From assembly GCF_023078275.1 (NCBI RefSeq), contig NC_062980.1:13162783-13226782 (forward strand): 64,000 nucleotides of DNA, written 5' to 3'. Positions 10,705-23,817 of the stretch are shown piece by piece. This stretch comes from Leguminivora glycinivorella (lineage: Eukaryota > Arthropoda > Insecta > Lepidoptera > Tortricidae). The first letter of the stretch is position 1, and each line of letters opens with the position of its first letter. The notes under the pieces are model-generated. The model was given only the letters and a program-made list of their open reading frames with translations, was not told the DNA's origin and did not search any database. Both the position numbers and the translations under genes were made by a program.

Positions 10705-12655
10705 GTTGTATTATGTTTCTTAAAGGAAAAGTATAACTGTCTGACTAAATCGCGCATAATGGCAATTAAATAATGCCTGCTTGTGAGTTTTATGGACTAC
10801 AGTTTAATTTATGGTTTTATTTAGTGTCTTACTCTTATACTCACAATACATGTAAAAGAACGTGAGCGTACATAAATTACTTTTGTATGAACGATTCGAT
10901 TCGATTTCGATTCGGATATGGAACACGACATACGACAAACGAGTACAGACTAAATAATATATAAATAACTTTGAAAACTTCACTCGATGCCAGAAAAAAC
11001 ACAACAGTAATTTTCACGTTGATTTTGGTATAAAAAAGTGCTCTTTATAAATAATAATGTATATTAACACAGAAGCTAAACATCCCGCATATTCCAGCAA
11101 ATTACAAAACAAACACAAACACCAAAAATTAACATCTAAAAATGTCCACGGCCAAAAAACAAGCCAAAAATTATGCAGCAGATAATAAATAGGTGTGGGC
11201 TACCTGTGTTGTTAATCCTTCATACACAAAAATAAGGAAATGAGAAGTAAAAAGATCGGTATAAAGCGCGGAGCCAACACAATGGGGGCGGCCATATTTT
11301 TACATTCTTTTTAAATAAAAAAACCGCCTTTTGTCTACCCTGACAGCGCATTACATGGCATAAGTGTTCACTTATCCGTTAAATGTTGTTTGCTTTGATA
11401 TTCTTTTGTTTTTGCTTAAGGGAAACACGCCACGGACTGTTTGATGGTTGTCGTGTGGGTGTCTTCGTGTTAAGTGCTTTTTGGTATAAATTATTCTGTT
11501 AAGGTTTGTCAAATCGATGGAGTGACTTTTTTTATTTGTTGTTTATTACAAGATTTACAAGGTTCTTAAGTTTGTTGTCGGAAATGTTATATTTATGTAC
11601 TTGTTAACAAATAAGCATGATATAAAAACAAAAACAAAAAACACAATATCGCGTGTACCAACTAAATGTGTGAGCAGATTAACCCAGAAAGTACCATCAA
11701 GCTCACTGAGAACAATTAAAACAGTTTACTTTTTATGTGTTTCATCATGTCAGGGAGTTTATTTATTGTTAACTGTTTCATGCCTACAAAGTTTTAATTA
11801 TTTCTTCATATCAACTTTACTAGGCCATTTTTTATACTGTGGACTTATTGGGGACACCTTACACAGATTAACTCAACTAAAATATTACTTACAACTTAAA
11901 TAAATTATTATCCACCGAAGGTTTTAGGCTTCTTAAGACATTTGTCAAGTCTCCATTTCTTATCTTGATTATAATCCAACTCTTTTATATTAGCTAACAT
12001 TACCTATTTAGGGTTTACTTATTCATTCTATCAAAACAAAGCTACCTCCACACTAACATCGACGCACAACAAATGGTCCATTTTACTAGAGTAATGGCTC
12101 ACTTAGACGCGCGTATGTAGAACTTGCCTTGGGCTTGTTAGTGTTGTTAGATATTTCTTTGTCATTATCTTGCAGCTGCGACGTAAGGGGCTTTACGAAA
12201 AGTTTTCTGCTTGTATTATATTCAGGTACCTATTCATTCTTTCATAGAGATATGATAGTAACCTAATTAAGTGTAAGTATATTGTATTTATTTGCATAAA
12301 ATTGTCCTAGTTTAGTCAAAATTATTTACGTTGTCTTGACGTGTAGTTTCGTCCTTTATCAAATAATTGAAAGTACCTAGTTTTGACGGTTTTTCTAAAT
12401 GAATACTTTAATTTTTATGCTCTCATACAAGAAACTACAGTCTTTCACATTTTTTGGAGACAAAAATAAGTTAATATTGACTAATATATAATTTTGACTA
12501 ATTTATAAAAACGTTCATTATCCATTCTGCGGGTAGCCTGATGTTGAAATAATTGAAAAAATAGTTTGTACTTATTTTAGTTCATTAATATCTGGACGAC
12601 GCTCGGGTCTATTTTATTATATCACGTCTTTAGATAAAAAAAAACTCTTATAAAT
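10705..12655. other. intron DNA without recognised genes
   Basis: This AT-rich sequence lies inside the large LDLa/CUB intron. The 102-codon frame at 11595-11903 has low-complexity start codons and ends in a reversed SINE tail (GACACCTTACACAGATTAA near 11852), so I do not call it a gene. Confidence 0.5.
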
Positions 12656-12674
12656 GCAAAAAAAAAACTTAATT

Positions 12675-12750
12675 TCTGGCCGGGATTCGAAACCCTGATG
12701 TGTTTGCGAACATTAGACCGACCTCTTACGACTGAGCTACACCCAGCCTA
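12675..12750 (-). repeat. tRNA-like sequence (SINE head or tRNA relic)
   Basis: The minus strand shows GTAGCTCAGTCGTAAGAGG (A box) and GGTTTCGAATCCC (B box with an extra T). The acceptor stem pairs poorly, so this is a SINE-type relic rather than a working tRNA. Confidence 0.45.
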
Positions 12751-12792
12751 TCCGCGGTTGGCGAAATTAACGACCATATTTGGCGTTTACTA

Positions 12793-12980
12793 ACGCGAAA
12801 GAAAAACGAATGAAAACTCGAAAATTCGCGTTTTCCGGGATCTAAAGCTGAGCTGGATCGATTTTTCAGCCCCGAAAACCCCCACATAACAAATTTCAGC
12901 GAAATCGTTAGAGCGGTTTCCGAGATCGTCGGTATATATTATATAAATAAATAAATATACAAGAATTGCTCGTTTAGAAG
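12793..12980 (+). repeat. LINE-type 3'-end repeat, copy 1
   Basis: AAACTCGAAAATTCGCGTTT, ACCCCCGAAAACCC-like and GCGAAATCGTTAGAGCGG blocks are followed by AAATAAATAAATATACAAG. The same order recurs at 32972-33275. 12981-13900 shows no gene. Confidence 0.5.
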
Positions 12981-13904
12981 CATAATACTATAGGTACCTA
13001 TAAGGTATAAATATAATACGTCTAAAAATACATAGCTAATTTTAGGTTTGATTACAAATAATATTGATTTCAACTGTCACATTATGACACTAAAAGGAAA
13101 AATGGAAAAGAACATGAAGATAACACTTGACAAACAAGATAACACTTTAAATTGTAATAGTAAGCGCACCCACAATCCATCAGTACTAGTTCTTATTCAT
13201 TTACAGCGTATTGCTGTAATGAAAACATAAAATGTGCCAAAAAAAGAACTTCCGGCACTTCTCCCTAACATGCCCATTACGGAGCATATAAAAGACATTG
13301 AATAGACGGAAACTAGACGGCGCGGACAAAAGTATTTGCCGGCGGTGGCTTAAGAGGGAAAAGAACGGCCGCTTTGCTTTATTAATGTAGTCCCGATTAT
13401 CCTCCCTGGATATTAATACATCATGGAACATTATTCATGCAATCTGTTATGTTTTAAACACAACTATTGAGTATATTTTTTTTCGATTTTTTATTTATAA
13501 TAATAGTTACAAGCATTTAAAATGTGTACGAAATCACATTGTAATCTATAATTATTACATATTTACATTTTATACATAAACTCAAGCTTGTATTCCTAAA
13601 ACTACACAAATTGAAGTGCTACTCTTATTAAATTCAGGGGTAGTAAGTAGGTGTCGAAATGCGAGACCACGACGATGACTAATATGGTATAAATAAAATA
13701 TAGTTTAAAAATATTACTAAAATTAAATCCACTTTTTGTGATTATAAATAAATAAATATGTCCATCAAGTTGTGTAAAATTATTGTCAATAATATCGATA
13801 TTCAGAGAGGAAAATGGAGACTATGTTTGTATGACAAACTTGCTTCCAGTGGTCCTGCGTCTTTAGCGGGTATAATTGAGACATCTTAGCGAACGCTATT
13901 AGGA

Positions 13905-14090
13905 GCTCCGCTGAATGCTAACAAAATTGTTCTTCCAAACTCCGCCTGGCCGAAGTGACTATCGTTAACGATACGTGGCGATCGAAACGCAGTCTGGATC
14001 TGTCGCACCACTACAGAAGTGAGAGAGAGCTACCTACGATAACGCTTACGAAGTGTAAGCGATTGAGATATTTGCTAGGTACTTGCAACG
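13905..14090. repeat. MITE family G, copy 1
   Basis: ATCGTTAACGATACGTGGCG, GCAGTCTGGATCTGTCGCAC and GATAACGCTTACG are shared with 53022-53170. The ends resemble the nested MITE at 5970-6215. Confidence 0.45.
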
Positions 14091-14564
14091 CGCGATGCCG
14101 TGTGACGAAGCCGAAGTTAGTGTGTTTATTTTAGCGTAATCCTGTGCAATCAAAAGGAGTTATTTTGAAGTTTGTACCTGAATCAAGTTTGTTCGCGAAT
14201 ACAATTAAAAGTTTCATCGATAAACCTTTCTAGAGGTATGTAAATGTTATAGGAATGAAATTGCATTTAAGGTACCTGATATGTAAAGAAACCTCTCGAT
14301 TAGACCGATGTATTAGAAAAAGTAGGTAAGTTTCGTCTTGGCTGGTCGTCAATATGACTAACAAGTACTTTATGAATTTTATGATTATCGTAAATAAACC
14401 CTGAGCTGAGAATTTATAGACTAGCGACTGAAAAAACCGAGCAGTTTTGTTTCCGCGCAATTATTTCCTTTGAAAACACGTTTTATTAGAAGAAAAAAAA
14501 ATTAGGGAATACCTACGTAGTACAGATGGAACTACCCCCAAAACTATAGCTTGTATTACAGGTA

Positions 14565-15185
14565 CTAGGCGACATTATACTTATAAATACTTATCAACCA
14601 TGACTCAGGGATGAATAATACGAATAATATTATATACATATAGGTATGCCTATTATGCTTTTCGGTGAAAGAAAACATCGTGAGGAAACCGGACTAATAC
14701 CAATAAGGCCTTTGTTCGCGCTAAACGGAACGTATAAAGCCGACTCCCGAACGAATAGAGCGACGTCACTAACCAAGTGTCAAAATTACTCCACATCATC
14801 GTACAAGTGTCAATACCTACTTGTCTCTACGAGAGCGAACAACGGAACTTTGCGTGTCATACAAATTTTGTACTTTTTTATATAGATTTAATTAAATAGT
14901 TGCAAGTTTAAACCACGACTTCTTTTTGTTTGTCTCATCTTGGACAGCCTTAGTTACCCTTCGGGTTGGAAGGTCAGGTAAAACTAGTGCCTACGCCAAA
15001 TCTTGGGATTACTTGTCAAAGCGGACCCCAGGCTCCCAACCGTGGCAAACGCCGGGATAACGCAAGGATGATCATGATGAGTCATCATCATTAATACGCA
15101 TGCCTATGCCTATTATCTGTTCTTCAGACAAATAAATACTCTTACCTGGATTCGAACCCAGGACCGGACAAAACCAAATCACAGT
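14565..15185. repeat. mosaic of reversed SINE pieces and a LINE 3' repeat
   Basis: 14565-14615 and 15130-15185 are minus-strand SINE body and head (GGTTCGAATCCAGGTAAGAG). Between them, GAAAACATCGTGAGGAAACC (14669), GTTGGAAGGTCAGG (14965) and AGTGCCTACGCCAAATCTTG (14986) belong to another lepidopteran repeat that here is split by about 240 bases. Confidence 0.45.
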
Positions 15186-15857
15186 ATGGATTCTAAGCCA
15201 GACTGATCCTCGCCAATAATATACCGAATCTTTATTTCCAACGATATCTCTGTCGCGTCTATTTTACAAAACACAAAATGTACTGAAATCTACTTACCCG
15301 CGTGTACCTAATTCTTCAGGACTGTAACACACATCACGTATGCCTTGCTAATTACAAACAAACTTCGAAGCCGGGCATTAGTGAAATTGGAATTATTCTC
15401 GCCCCATTTTACTGCTTTCTGGCAATTTACGTTAAGGTAATGTTGTTAGAATTTTACCGAGTGCTCGCTATTTAATTAAGGAGAACATATTAAATGCAGC
15501 CGGGTTAGTAAAATACCTTTGTATACAGATTTATCTTTGTATCTCTTAAGCGCTATTACATCTTTCTCCGAATTCAGTCTTTAAACTCTGTGCTAAAAAT
15601 ATGTATTCGCATTTTTTTAATAACGAGAACTTAATATTCTAAAATGTGGATCACAACTGGATGAGATTAGCTCAGGACCGGGACAAGGGGCGTACTAGAA
15701 GATTAGAGGCATATTATGTTTAGCAGTCGACGATAAAGGGCTGATATGCTGATGATGACGATGATTTATACTAAAGTTATTATTGGACAAATTGACGTGA
15801 CAAACGTGAAAAGTAAAATAAGACAGAAGTCCAGATCATAATAGAAATAAAATAATA

Positions 15858-16003
15858 GAAAGAGACAAAAAGTAGCCTATGTCACTTTTCATCCCTTCAG
15901 CTATCTCCACTTAAAATATCACGACAATTCGTCACTCCGTTTTACCATGAAGGGCGAACAAACAAACAGACACACATTTTCCCATTTATAATATTAGTAT
16001 GTA
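15858..16003 (-). mobile_element. Helitron 5' fragment, reversed
   Basis: Reverse complement of the 5' part of the element at 42414: CATACTAATATTATAAATGG, then a TGTGTCTGTTTGTTTG run, then CACTTTCC-like blocks. The 3' hairpin is missing. Confidence 0.5.
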
Positions 16004-16044
16004 TGATCCGGGTGCGAGTCCGGTGAGTCCGGGATCATGTAATA

Positions 16045-16524
16045 TACAGGGTGGAAATATCGAATGCCACATGGATGGCAACTACCTTAAATATTGTAAA
16101 TAGCACATTTTGTGTCAGGGAGACTTTCCTTGGTTTTTAAAAACAATAAATTCTGCATTTAAGGATTTATGAAAAATCGCTTGCCTCAGTCGGGACTCGA
16201 ACCGGTCAAATGTGACAAAAAATAACGTGCCAAATAATGTGCCAAATTTTCATGGCCTTCCGTTATTCTGATTGTATTTGTTATTTAGAGAAAAATGAAC
16301 CTTATCAGTAACCCTTTCAATCTGCATCATAAAATACGGCACGTTATTTTTTGTCACATTTGACCGGTTCGAGTCCCGACTGAGGCAAGCGATTTTTCAT
16401 AAATCCTTAAATTCAGATTTTTTTGTTTTCAAAAACAAAGGAAAGTCACCCTTACACAAAATGTGCTATTTACAATATTTAAGGTAGTTGCCATCCATGT
16501 GGCATTCGATTTTTCCACCCTGTA
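16045..16524. mobile_element. palindrome with tRNA-like arms (~187-bp arms)
   Basis: The left arm 16045-16231 and right arm 16338-16524 are inverted copies with few mismatches. They start TACAGGGTGGAAA and end TTTCCACCCTGTA. Each arm contains a pol III B-box-like GGTTCGAGTCCCGAC with CTGAGGCAAGCG beside it. The 106-bp centre is AT-rich. The 89-codon frame on the minus strand is incidental. Confidence 0.75.
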
Positions 16525-17131
16525 TGTATGATCCACGAAGAAGCATGCCTTGATTCGCGCGTTATCGTTAATGGCAGGGTACGAGTATATACTTACAGGA
16601 ATTCGTAATTTCAAGCATAAAATATTTATAATGGTATACCTACCAATAATCTCATTAAGTCTTATTAGATTTACTTTTATCTGTTTATAATGCATCAATG
16701 TTAAATATTAATTCATACGAAAACTAATTACAACACTGTCTACAAAAAGCAAATGCCTGCCATTTTAACAGCGCAATTTTAAATAATAACAATATTTGCC
16801 CACTCCCACTTAGCGAGTCAACCATACAATAAAACCTCCTTTAATTACAACGATGCCTGAAACGAGCTTTCGCTTTTATCGCTCCCACGAAGGTGGTCAT
16901 TAACCCGAAATATAGCTACAATTAACAAAAAAACCCACGCTCCCTTTAATAAGGTGTTAAGTTTACCGTGGCGCTGTTCACTAAATGGACGGACATTAGT
17001 CACGAAATGTACCTTTATTTATGTGTACCTATGTGCTTGTTTAAATATAGATACACAGGTGTCGATATTTCTTAGTCAGTAATAGTTTTAGATATTTATT
17101 TTCGCCTGGAGCGATTAGTTGGCGAACGCGC

Positions 17132-17310
17132 GTACAGATGTAAATAGTGCGAAAAAAAATTCCTTGGTATTCTTATGGAAACCTACGAACGTCTCATGCT
17201 ATTTCAGTCAGCCTCTGTACAAAAAGTACTGTCACTATTTGAACTAGCATGTCAAATACGAACGTTTCCGGAAAAATAGAAAGGAAACCCTTTTCGTACT
17301 ACATCTGTAC
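17132..17310. mobile_element. hairpin MITE (GTACAGATGTA family), intact copy
   Basis: GTACAGATGTA...GTGCGAAAAA at the left pairs with CCTTTTCGTACTACATCTGTAC at the right. The inner ATGCTATTTCAGTCAGCC is typical of the family. A second copy at 60035-60603 is interrupted by a LINE; half elements lie near 60.79 and 61.5 kb. Confidence 0.65.
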
Positions 17311-17821
17311 CTACCTAATAGTTAACTACCGTTGACCGTGAACTCTGTAAGTGTTTCGAAACGTCGGGATTAATTTTATGTGATGTAAGTTGTTTCTATG
17401 GTTTCTATTTCAAGAGTAACTATTACGGTAATCGGCGGCAAATATTTGAAAAGTCTTCTTAATAAAATATAGGAATATTTACAAAGAGCAAAAAACAAAT
17501 CCTTTCAGTCCGTAACCATTTTAATCATTATTTTTGGTTACCAAAACTGAGCCAACCTTTAACCCGTTTTCGTTGGCCAAATGCAGACTAATTTTAGAGT
17601 CGGAAAAAACTGCAGCCGTAGTTTTAAACGTACGAAAAAAGGTAGCTAGTAAAATTTATTTACGCCGGTAAAATTGAAATCGAAGCCACCGGACGCATGA
17701 TACTTCCTGTTGCGCAACTTTGAGCCAGTTTATCTCCATACAGGATGTGAAAAACACTGTAAAAAAGTGACAATCGGAATGATAATAGTTTTTAAATGGA
17801 GGTTTTTAGGTAGGTTATGGG

Positions 17822-17945
17822 TCGGTTGCACCAAACCGTCTGTCACCTTTAAAGCGTTCGTTAAATTATATTGTTTGGGAAGTTCTATAGACGTCTGCTG
17901 CGTGACGATTGATGTGTCTGTCAAATGTGGTTGATGAAACTAGCC
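17822..17945. repeat. degenerate TTGCACCA hairpin repeat
   Basis: GGTTGCACCAAACCGTCTGTCA at the left is partly echoed in reverse at the right. It is related in layout to the clearer hairpin at 61535-61664. Confidence 0.3.
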
Positions 17946-18281
17946 CTAACAGTTTCCTTTTGTAATTTTGTGCCTGAAATTGTTGTTCATGCAGCTATGA
18001 CAAGAAAATGTATAATAGAGAGTCGATGGATATAATCGATACATGTATCTTCTAATAATTTTGAATATTTCACGGGTGGTCTCACTAGACTCATTTTTTC
18101 CGGGGTTTCCCGTGATCATGATGTATGAAACTGCGTCAAAATATTTAAAACTCGATAAAAAACTGAAATGTATAATTACGTAAGTATAAGGTATTTTCTC
18201 TTTATTTTTACTGCGTTTGCTATTCAAATGTACATACCTACTTATTTTTTCAATATACTTAAGATACAATGCTAACTACAA

Positions 18282-18828
18282 AAAAAAAACCGGCCAAGAG
18301 CGTGTCGGGCCACGCTCAGTGTAGGGTTCCGTAGTTTTCCGTATTTTTCTCAAAAACTACTGAACCTATCAAGTTCAAAATAATTTTCCTAGAAAGTCTT
18401 TATAAAGTTCTACTTTTGTGATTTTTTTCATATTTTTTGAACATATGGTTCAAAAGTTAGAGGGGGGGGACGCACTTTTTTTTCCTTTAGGAGCGATTAT
18501 TTCCGAAAATATTAATATTATCAAAAAACGATCTTAGTAAACCCTTATTCATTTTTAAATACCTATCCAACAATATATCACACGTTGGGGTTCGAATGAA
18601 AAAAAAAATCAGCCCCCACTTTACATGTATGGGGGGTACCCTAATAAAATATTTTTTCCCATTTTTTTATTTTTGCACTTTGTGGGCGTGATTGATATAC
18701 ATATTGGTACCAAATTTCAGCTTTCTAGTGCTAACGGTTACTGAGATTATCCGCGGACGGACGGACGGACGGACAGACAGACATGGCGAAACTATAAGGG
18801 TTCCTAGTTGACTACGGAACCCTAAAAA
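18282..18828 (+). mobile_element. MITE-like family A, copy 2
   Basis: It starts AAAAACCGGCCAAGAGCG and ends ACTACGGAACCCTAAAAA. A short GGAC run lies at 18757-18773. It is collinear with copy 3 at about 95% by eye. Confidence 0.7.
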
Positions 18829-19544
18829 CACTAATTACCACACTTTTAATAAGTACATCATATTTTATGTTTGAAACGAGTCTGCAGGTAAAGCTTAGCG
18901 ATATTTTTTCTACGACGTTAGTTTACATTCAACGAATTCAAGCGAATAAAAATTGCTCAAGCTAAATCAACCGTGTGTTGTTGCCGCGATACCGATCAAA
19001 TTTTGTCTCATTTTTTCTGTTCAGTGAAAGTAACTAGGCACAGCACCCTTAGATCACAAGATTTTCGTATATACTTGGTAGGTAATACTAATATACAAAA
19101 TTTTATAAATTGATATTAAACTATGAATTCTAAGATAAGTTCTTACAAAGTAAAACTGCATAGAGGTATTTCCATTTAACATGGCGAATTAAGTCGGGAT
19201 TACTAACGTTTTTTCACGATTGCTAATTGGTCGTTGATGGTCCACAGTTAAGTAAAAACGCTCGCAAAATAGACGTTTACTTAGGAACGACTAGGCTTGA
19301 CTCAAGGGACAGTAATGGAAAGAACCGGAAATCTAAGACACTGAGAGTTTAAGACAGTAGTCACGTCTCACACTTGAATTTAATACTATGTCATTCGGGG
19401 TCTAAGTTCTTAATATCCTATTATCTTTGAAACACTAGTAAGACTATCCAGCAGAAAATGTAACCACTTTTCTTTTAATTTGGCTAACCGGTTAACATGT
19501 TACTTCTTTAGATTGATTTTTTTTTTCACGGGAATTTTAACATT

Positions 19545-20118
19545 AAAAAACCGGCCAAGAGCGTGTCGAGCCACGCTCAGTGTAGGGTTCCGTAGTTTTT
19601 CGTATTTTTCTCAAAAACTACTAAACCTATCAAGTTCAAAATAATTTTCCTAGAAAGTATTTATAAAGTTCTACTTTTGTGATTTTTTTCATATTTTTTA
19701 AACATAATGGTTCAAAAGTTAGAGGGGGGGGGACGCATTTTTTTTTCCTTTAGGAGCGATTATTTCCGAAAATATTAATATTATCAAAAAACGATCTTAA
19801 TAAACCCTTATTAATTTTTAAATACCTATCCAACAATATATCACACGTTGGGGTTGGAATAAAAAAAAATATCAGCCCCACTTTACATGTATGGGGGGTA
19901 CCCTAATAAAACATGTTTTTCCATTTTTTATTTTTGCACTTTGTTGGCGTGATTGATATACATATTGGTACCAAATTTCAGCTTTCTAGTGCTAACGGTT
20001 ACTGAGATTATCCGCGGACGGACGGACGGACGGACGGACGGACGGACGGACGGACGGACGGACAGACAGACATGGCGAAACTATAAGGGTTCCTAGTTGA
20101 CTACGGAACCCTAAAAAA
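19545..20118 (+). mobile_element. MITE-like family A, copy 3
   Basis: Same orientation as copy 2, 717 bases downstream of it. The GGAC run is expanded to about ten units (20018-20061). The inner blocks CACACGTTGGGGTTGG and CAGCCCCACTTTACATG match the others. Confidence 0.7.
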
Positions 20119-20404
20119 TGAGTACTGAAATTATTATAAGGTAGGTATTTTTATGTCTGTCAATTTTTATACCTATATTGTTATTATGTTAGGTACGTGT
20201 TGACATTCATATTCAAACAAGCCCAAAAATGGCCGAATTTGGCCGCAAAGCTTCTGTCATCGTCCGTTGACGACCCAACCCTACTCCCCCGGGACGCGGC
20301 ATCGTGGAAACAGACAGTAATCTAGTTCTTTCAATCCCCTTTGTGAGGACATCTCGAGGTCTTTTGTGTAAGACAATTATCGTTCCGGATATTTCTAGCG
20401 TAAA

Positions 20405-20865
20405 AACGTATTTTACGAGAACAGAGGGTAGAGTTACTGATGGTTATGGCGCATTTGAGAGTTTATTAGTGAGTGCGGGAACGTAGGAAGTTTTTCAAGG
20501 GCGCACGTACTGTAAGGTATGAAGTGGGCTAGGAAAACTTTAGTACTAAAATATGAGGGCTGCTACTTATGTTTCCGGAATGGAACACTTACAGGCACAA
20601 TATCAATGAGTGTTTATATAACTAATAAAAATAGAAGGCTAACTGTGTTTATTCTTCTACAATCTTGCTGATATTTATAATGTTATTGCATAATAGTTGA
20701 TTAATCAATTCGTCTTTTACAAGAACCGAGGGTAGGGGAGATATTGATGGTTATGGCTCGCATTTCGAGACTTTATTAGTAAGTGCTGAAAAGTAGGAAG
20801 TTTCTCAAGGGCACCCGCTGTAACTAATAACGAAAAGGGCTAGGAAAACTTCAGCGCTTATAATA
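20405..20865 (+). repeat. pair of diverged direct repeats (~150 bp)
   Basis: 20405-20555 and 20710-20865 share ACGAGAACAGAGGGTAG / ACAAGAACCGAGGGTAG, TGATGGTTATGGC, GTTTATTAGTGAGTGC / CTTTATTAGTAAGTGC, GTAGGAAGTTT and GGGCTAGGAAAACTT. No family is recognised. The 60-codon frame over the first copy is not maintained in the second. Confidence 0.55.
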
Positions 20866-21037
20866 AATATAACCCTTGCTTGCTTTCCAAGAAAAATATT
20901 GTTGGTTGTTATTTAATTGTTGGCATATATTACCTCGAAAAGCACTAGACTTATATTGACCGGGATATAGACCATGATTACCTTTTTGATTTTTTTGTGC
21001 TGCCGATATTTCGACGCAGTTGCATGCAGTCTTTTTC

Positions 21038-21126
21038 TAATCCCCCACTTCCCTAAAATGGGGGATGGAAGTTTGTATAAAGCATTCATGCAATTTAACG
21101 CGAGCGTAACCGTGGGCAAAAGCTAG
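21038..21126 (+). mobile_element. Helitron 3' fragment
   Basis: It ends ACGCGAGCGTAACCGTGGGC, AAAAG, CTAG and then T. It matches the 3' part of 42414-42649 (CCCCCACTTCC...ATGGGGGATGGAAGTTTGT). Confidence 0.55.
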
Positions 21127-21484
21127 TTTATATGTACAAGGATCTGCAATTTTTATTGGAAATAAATCCACGACGAAGCTCAGACTGAACACATAACAGC
21201 GAAACGTATAAATATAACAAATATGTTTTGGCCGACCCAAGGCATAACTTTGCCATATTAATAAAGCGTGTGTGATTTGCGACGATAAAAGTGAAAATGA
21301 AATATCGAATTTTGTTTATAAGTAAATAATAGAAGAAGATCAAGGTACCTATATGCTATTATATTATTTGTATGATAGTCCTAATGTAGGTACCTAATAT
21401 TTGTTATGCTGTTAGAAATGCGAGGGTCGATCCATATAAATATATTATTTTGAGCTGTAGTTCTTAACTTTGTTGAATTGGAGT

Positions 21485-21600
21485 AGGTACTCACATATCC
21501 ATCACACACAACACAACACAAGCCATCTTCAGCTTACCGTGGGACTCCGTCAATCTGTGTAAGAATGTCCTATAATATTTATTTATTAGTAGTAGTTTTA
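21485..21600 (+). mobile_element. SINE 3' fragment
   Basis: CACAAGCCATCTTCAGC, TTACCGTGGGACTCCGTC and CTGTGTAAGAATGTCCT are the tail of the tRNA-derived SINE seen whole at 8893. Nothing gene-like lies at 21600-22390. Confidence 0.5.
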
Positions 21601-22393
21601 ATTAGGCAGCCTTCGTTTTTTTTAAAGTACAGTATTCACGAATAATGTGGATCCCTAACATTTAGGATTCTAGTCATTTGGGATTCTACAAATTTTGGCT
21701 TCTGTTCCACGCACCTATGATCTGCAACACAATTGTTCCGTGGTGGGAAAGTTTAGGTACATAAAACAGTATATAATAATTTCCATCCCAATGTATGTTA
21801 GTGAGTTATAATTAATCTACACAGGACACAACCGGAGGCCCTGATTGTCCGAGGTCGATCATCGACGGATTACTTGGACCGATTAGATTACCCCACCGTG
21901 CGGATTATAGAGCGCCAGCTCAATTCAATCCTGTACAGGTGACTTGCTATCTGAATTTAATTTAATCGCTTCTGGCACATAACTACAATATCCTGTTATG
22001 TTAAAATATACAAGTATGATGCATATACTAAACAGCTAGTGTTATTTAGGTATCTATTTATGCATAGTCAGTAAGTCATCAGTTAGCGGATGAAGCAAAG
22101 AGCACCAAGGTATTCATCTCTCTGGAATATTTTAAATCTACTTACTATGTAAACTACATTCTGTGGGGGATATCCCACAGGTCTAACACTATATAGCAGA
22201 GATCTATAGCACAAGGAAACCAAGAAAGTGTACACTAGGAATTTATTCAATTTTTACATGAGAACTGTTATTGACCGACTGACATACAAAACGTAAACAA
22301 ACATATCAAAGTATCGGTTTCTATACCAAATACAAAATAATATTTATTATGACAGTAAGTATTCCTTCAACCGTCAGTACTGTGGCCTCTTAG

Positions 22394-22560
22394 TGCGTTT
22401 TCACATTATACGATCCGATATCGGATGTCGGAAGGATTTCAATGGAAAAAATCCAGGATTATATCGGTCCTACATCCGAGTTTTTTTTTTAGTATGAATA
22501 GGTAGACGTTTGACCACGATCACACCTGGTGGTAAGTGATGAACTCGATTCTATCGAACA
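22394..22560. repeat. partial ATCCGATATCGGAT hairpin MITE followed by another repeat
   Basis: TAGTGCGTTTTCACATTATAC with GATCCGATATCGGATGTCGG is the left half of the MITE intact at 39597 and 42815. The right arm is lost, and a different repeat (GGTAGACGTTTGACCACGAT) begins near 22500. 22561-23240 shows no gene. Confidence 0.5.
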
Positions 22561-23249
22561 TCTCATTATCATTATATTCAATATATTCGATCACAAAGTC
22601 TCTCTTAAAATCTATTTATGTCTTCTACTGAATAGAGATCTCTCGCTATGTCAACTTATTATCATTTAGAATAGTAGATATTTTTGAAATGCTGCTTCAC
22701 TACTTTTGATTTTAGGATTGACAATGATTGCATAAACGTAATAAAGTAGATACAATATAACTATGTAGTACCATAAAGTAGTAATACTTTATGTAAACAC
22801 TAATATGTACCCTACTCACGCATTGCATTACATTTCCTTTTCAACATCAAAACCAACATCTTACGAGTTAGTAATCCAGGAAAATCGATGTATGAAAATG
22901 TCTCCGCGCTTAGGAAATTTGCCACGAGCGCGATTCTATTCTTATTTGAGCCACATAATACACAAAAGGCTGAGGAAGCCGAGTTGTCCGCTGACACAGC
23001 CTCTCCGTAGCGACTCGAGTCGACTGACCTTTTTAGGGGTACGTTGAAAATAGAAATGACTGGTTATACCTTATTCTTGTATAGCTTCCAAATAATTGGG
23101 TTACGGCTCATTCAAAGATGATCTTTTGTATGACATTTTTGAAATATTGAAATAAATAACCGTTTACTTCAATATAAAATATTAATTTGAATATAACTGA
23201 ATTAAGTATCTTTCATAAAACGACATTTTCAAGAATTTGAACTAAATAT

Positions 23250-23485
23250 TAGCAAGAATTGTTAACACAAAGTTAAATCGCTAGCAGTTTTGTAACGATA
23301 AATCAAGCATGAAATTTTAATAGAAAAATATTTTTTGTTGTTAAAATACACAAACTATACTTTTAAGCGATAGGTACCTAATTTAAATGTGGAAAGTTAA
23401 AAAAGTTGTTTTTTATACAGATTGTATGCTTAGTCGTCGTTACAAAGCTGACAGCGGCGACTGAACTTATTGTTTACAACTATAA
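23250..23485. repeat. hairpin repeat, AACGATAAATCAAGCATGAAA family
   Basis: TAAATCGCTAGCAGTTTTGTAACG at the left is answered by CGTTACAAAGCTGACAGCGG at the right. A related hairpin is at 47144-47352, with GCTGTCAGTTTTATGACG and CGTCACAAAACTGACAG. Confidence 0.4.
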
Positions 23486-23817
23486 CGCTAGTTGTGAGAC
23501 CCAATTTCTATAACAGCCCAAAAACCAGTACAACTAACTTCTCTACTCTATTTATTGCACCCATTTTTTTTATAAATATGTATATTATTCGTCTTATGAA
23601 AATGTTGCAGTACCCATTGATATTCAGTCGGTAAATAAAATACATCATATCTATTGACAGACTGGACCCTTCGCCTCATAAAGCACTTTCAGTATAAAAA
23701 TAGAGTATAAAGATGGAGGGGGATATTAAAATATGTTTGAATAACCCTCCTTACCAAGTAGGGTATTATTGAATGGTAATAATAAAGATGTATTTCGCTG
23801 AACTGATTATATACATC

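Noticed and set aside
11595..11903. 102-residue open frame
   Set aside because: Low-complexity start, ends in reversed SINE sequence, no splice or domain evidence.
13048..13431. Short frames on both strands
   Set aside because: No domain, no splice support, composition like the intron.
22805..23047. 80-residue open frame with an overlapping antisense frame
   Set aside because: No recognisable motif or splice signals; likely chance.
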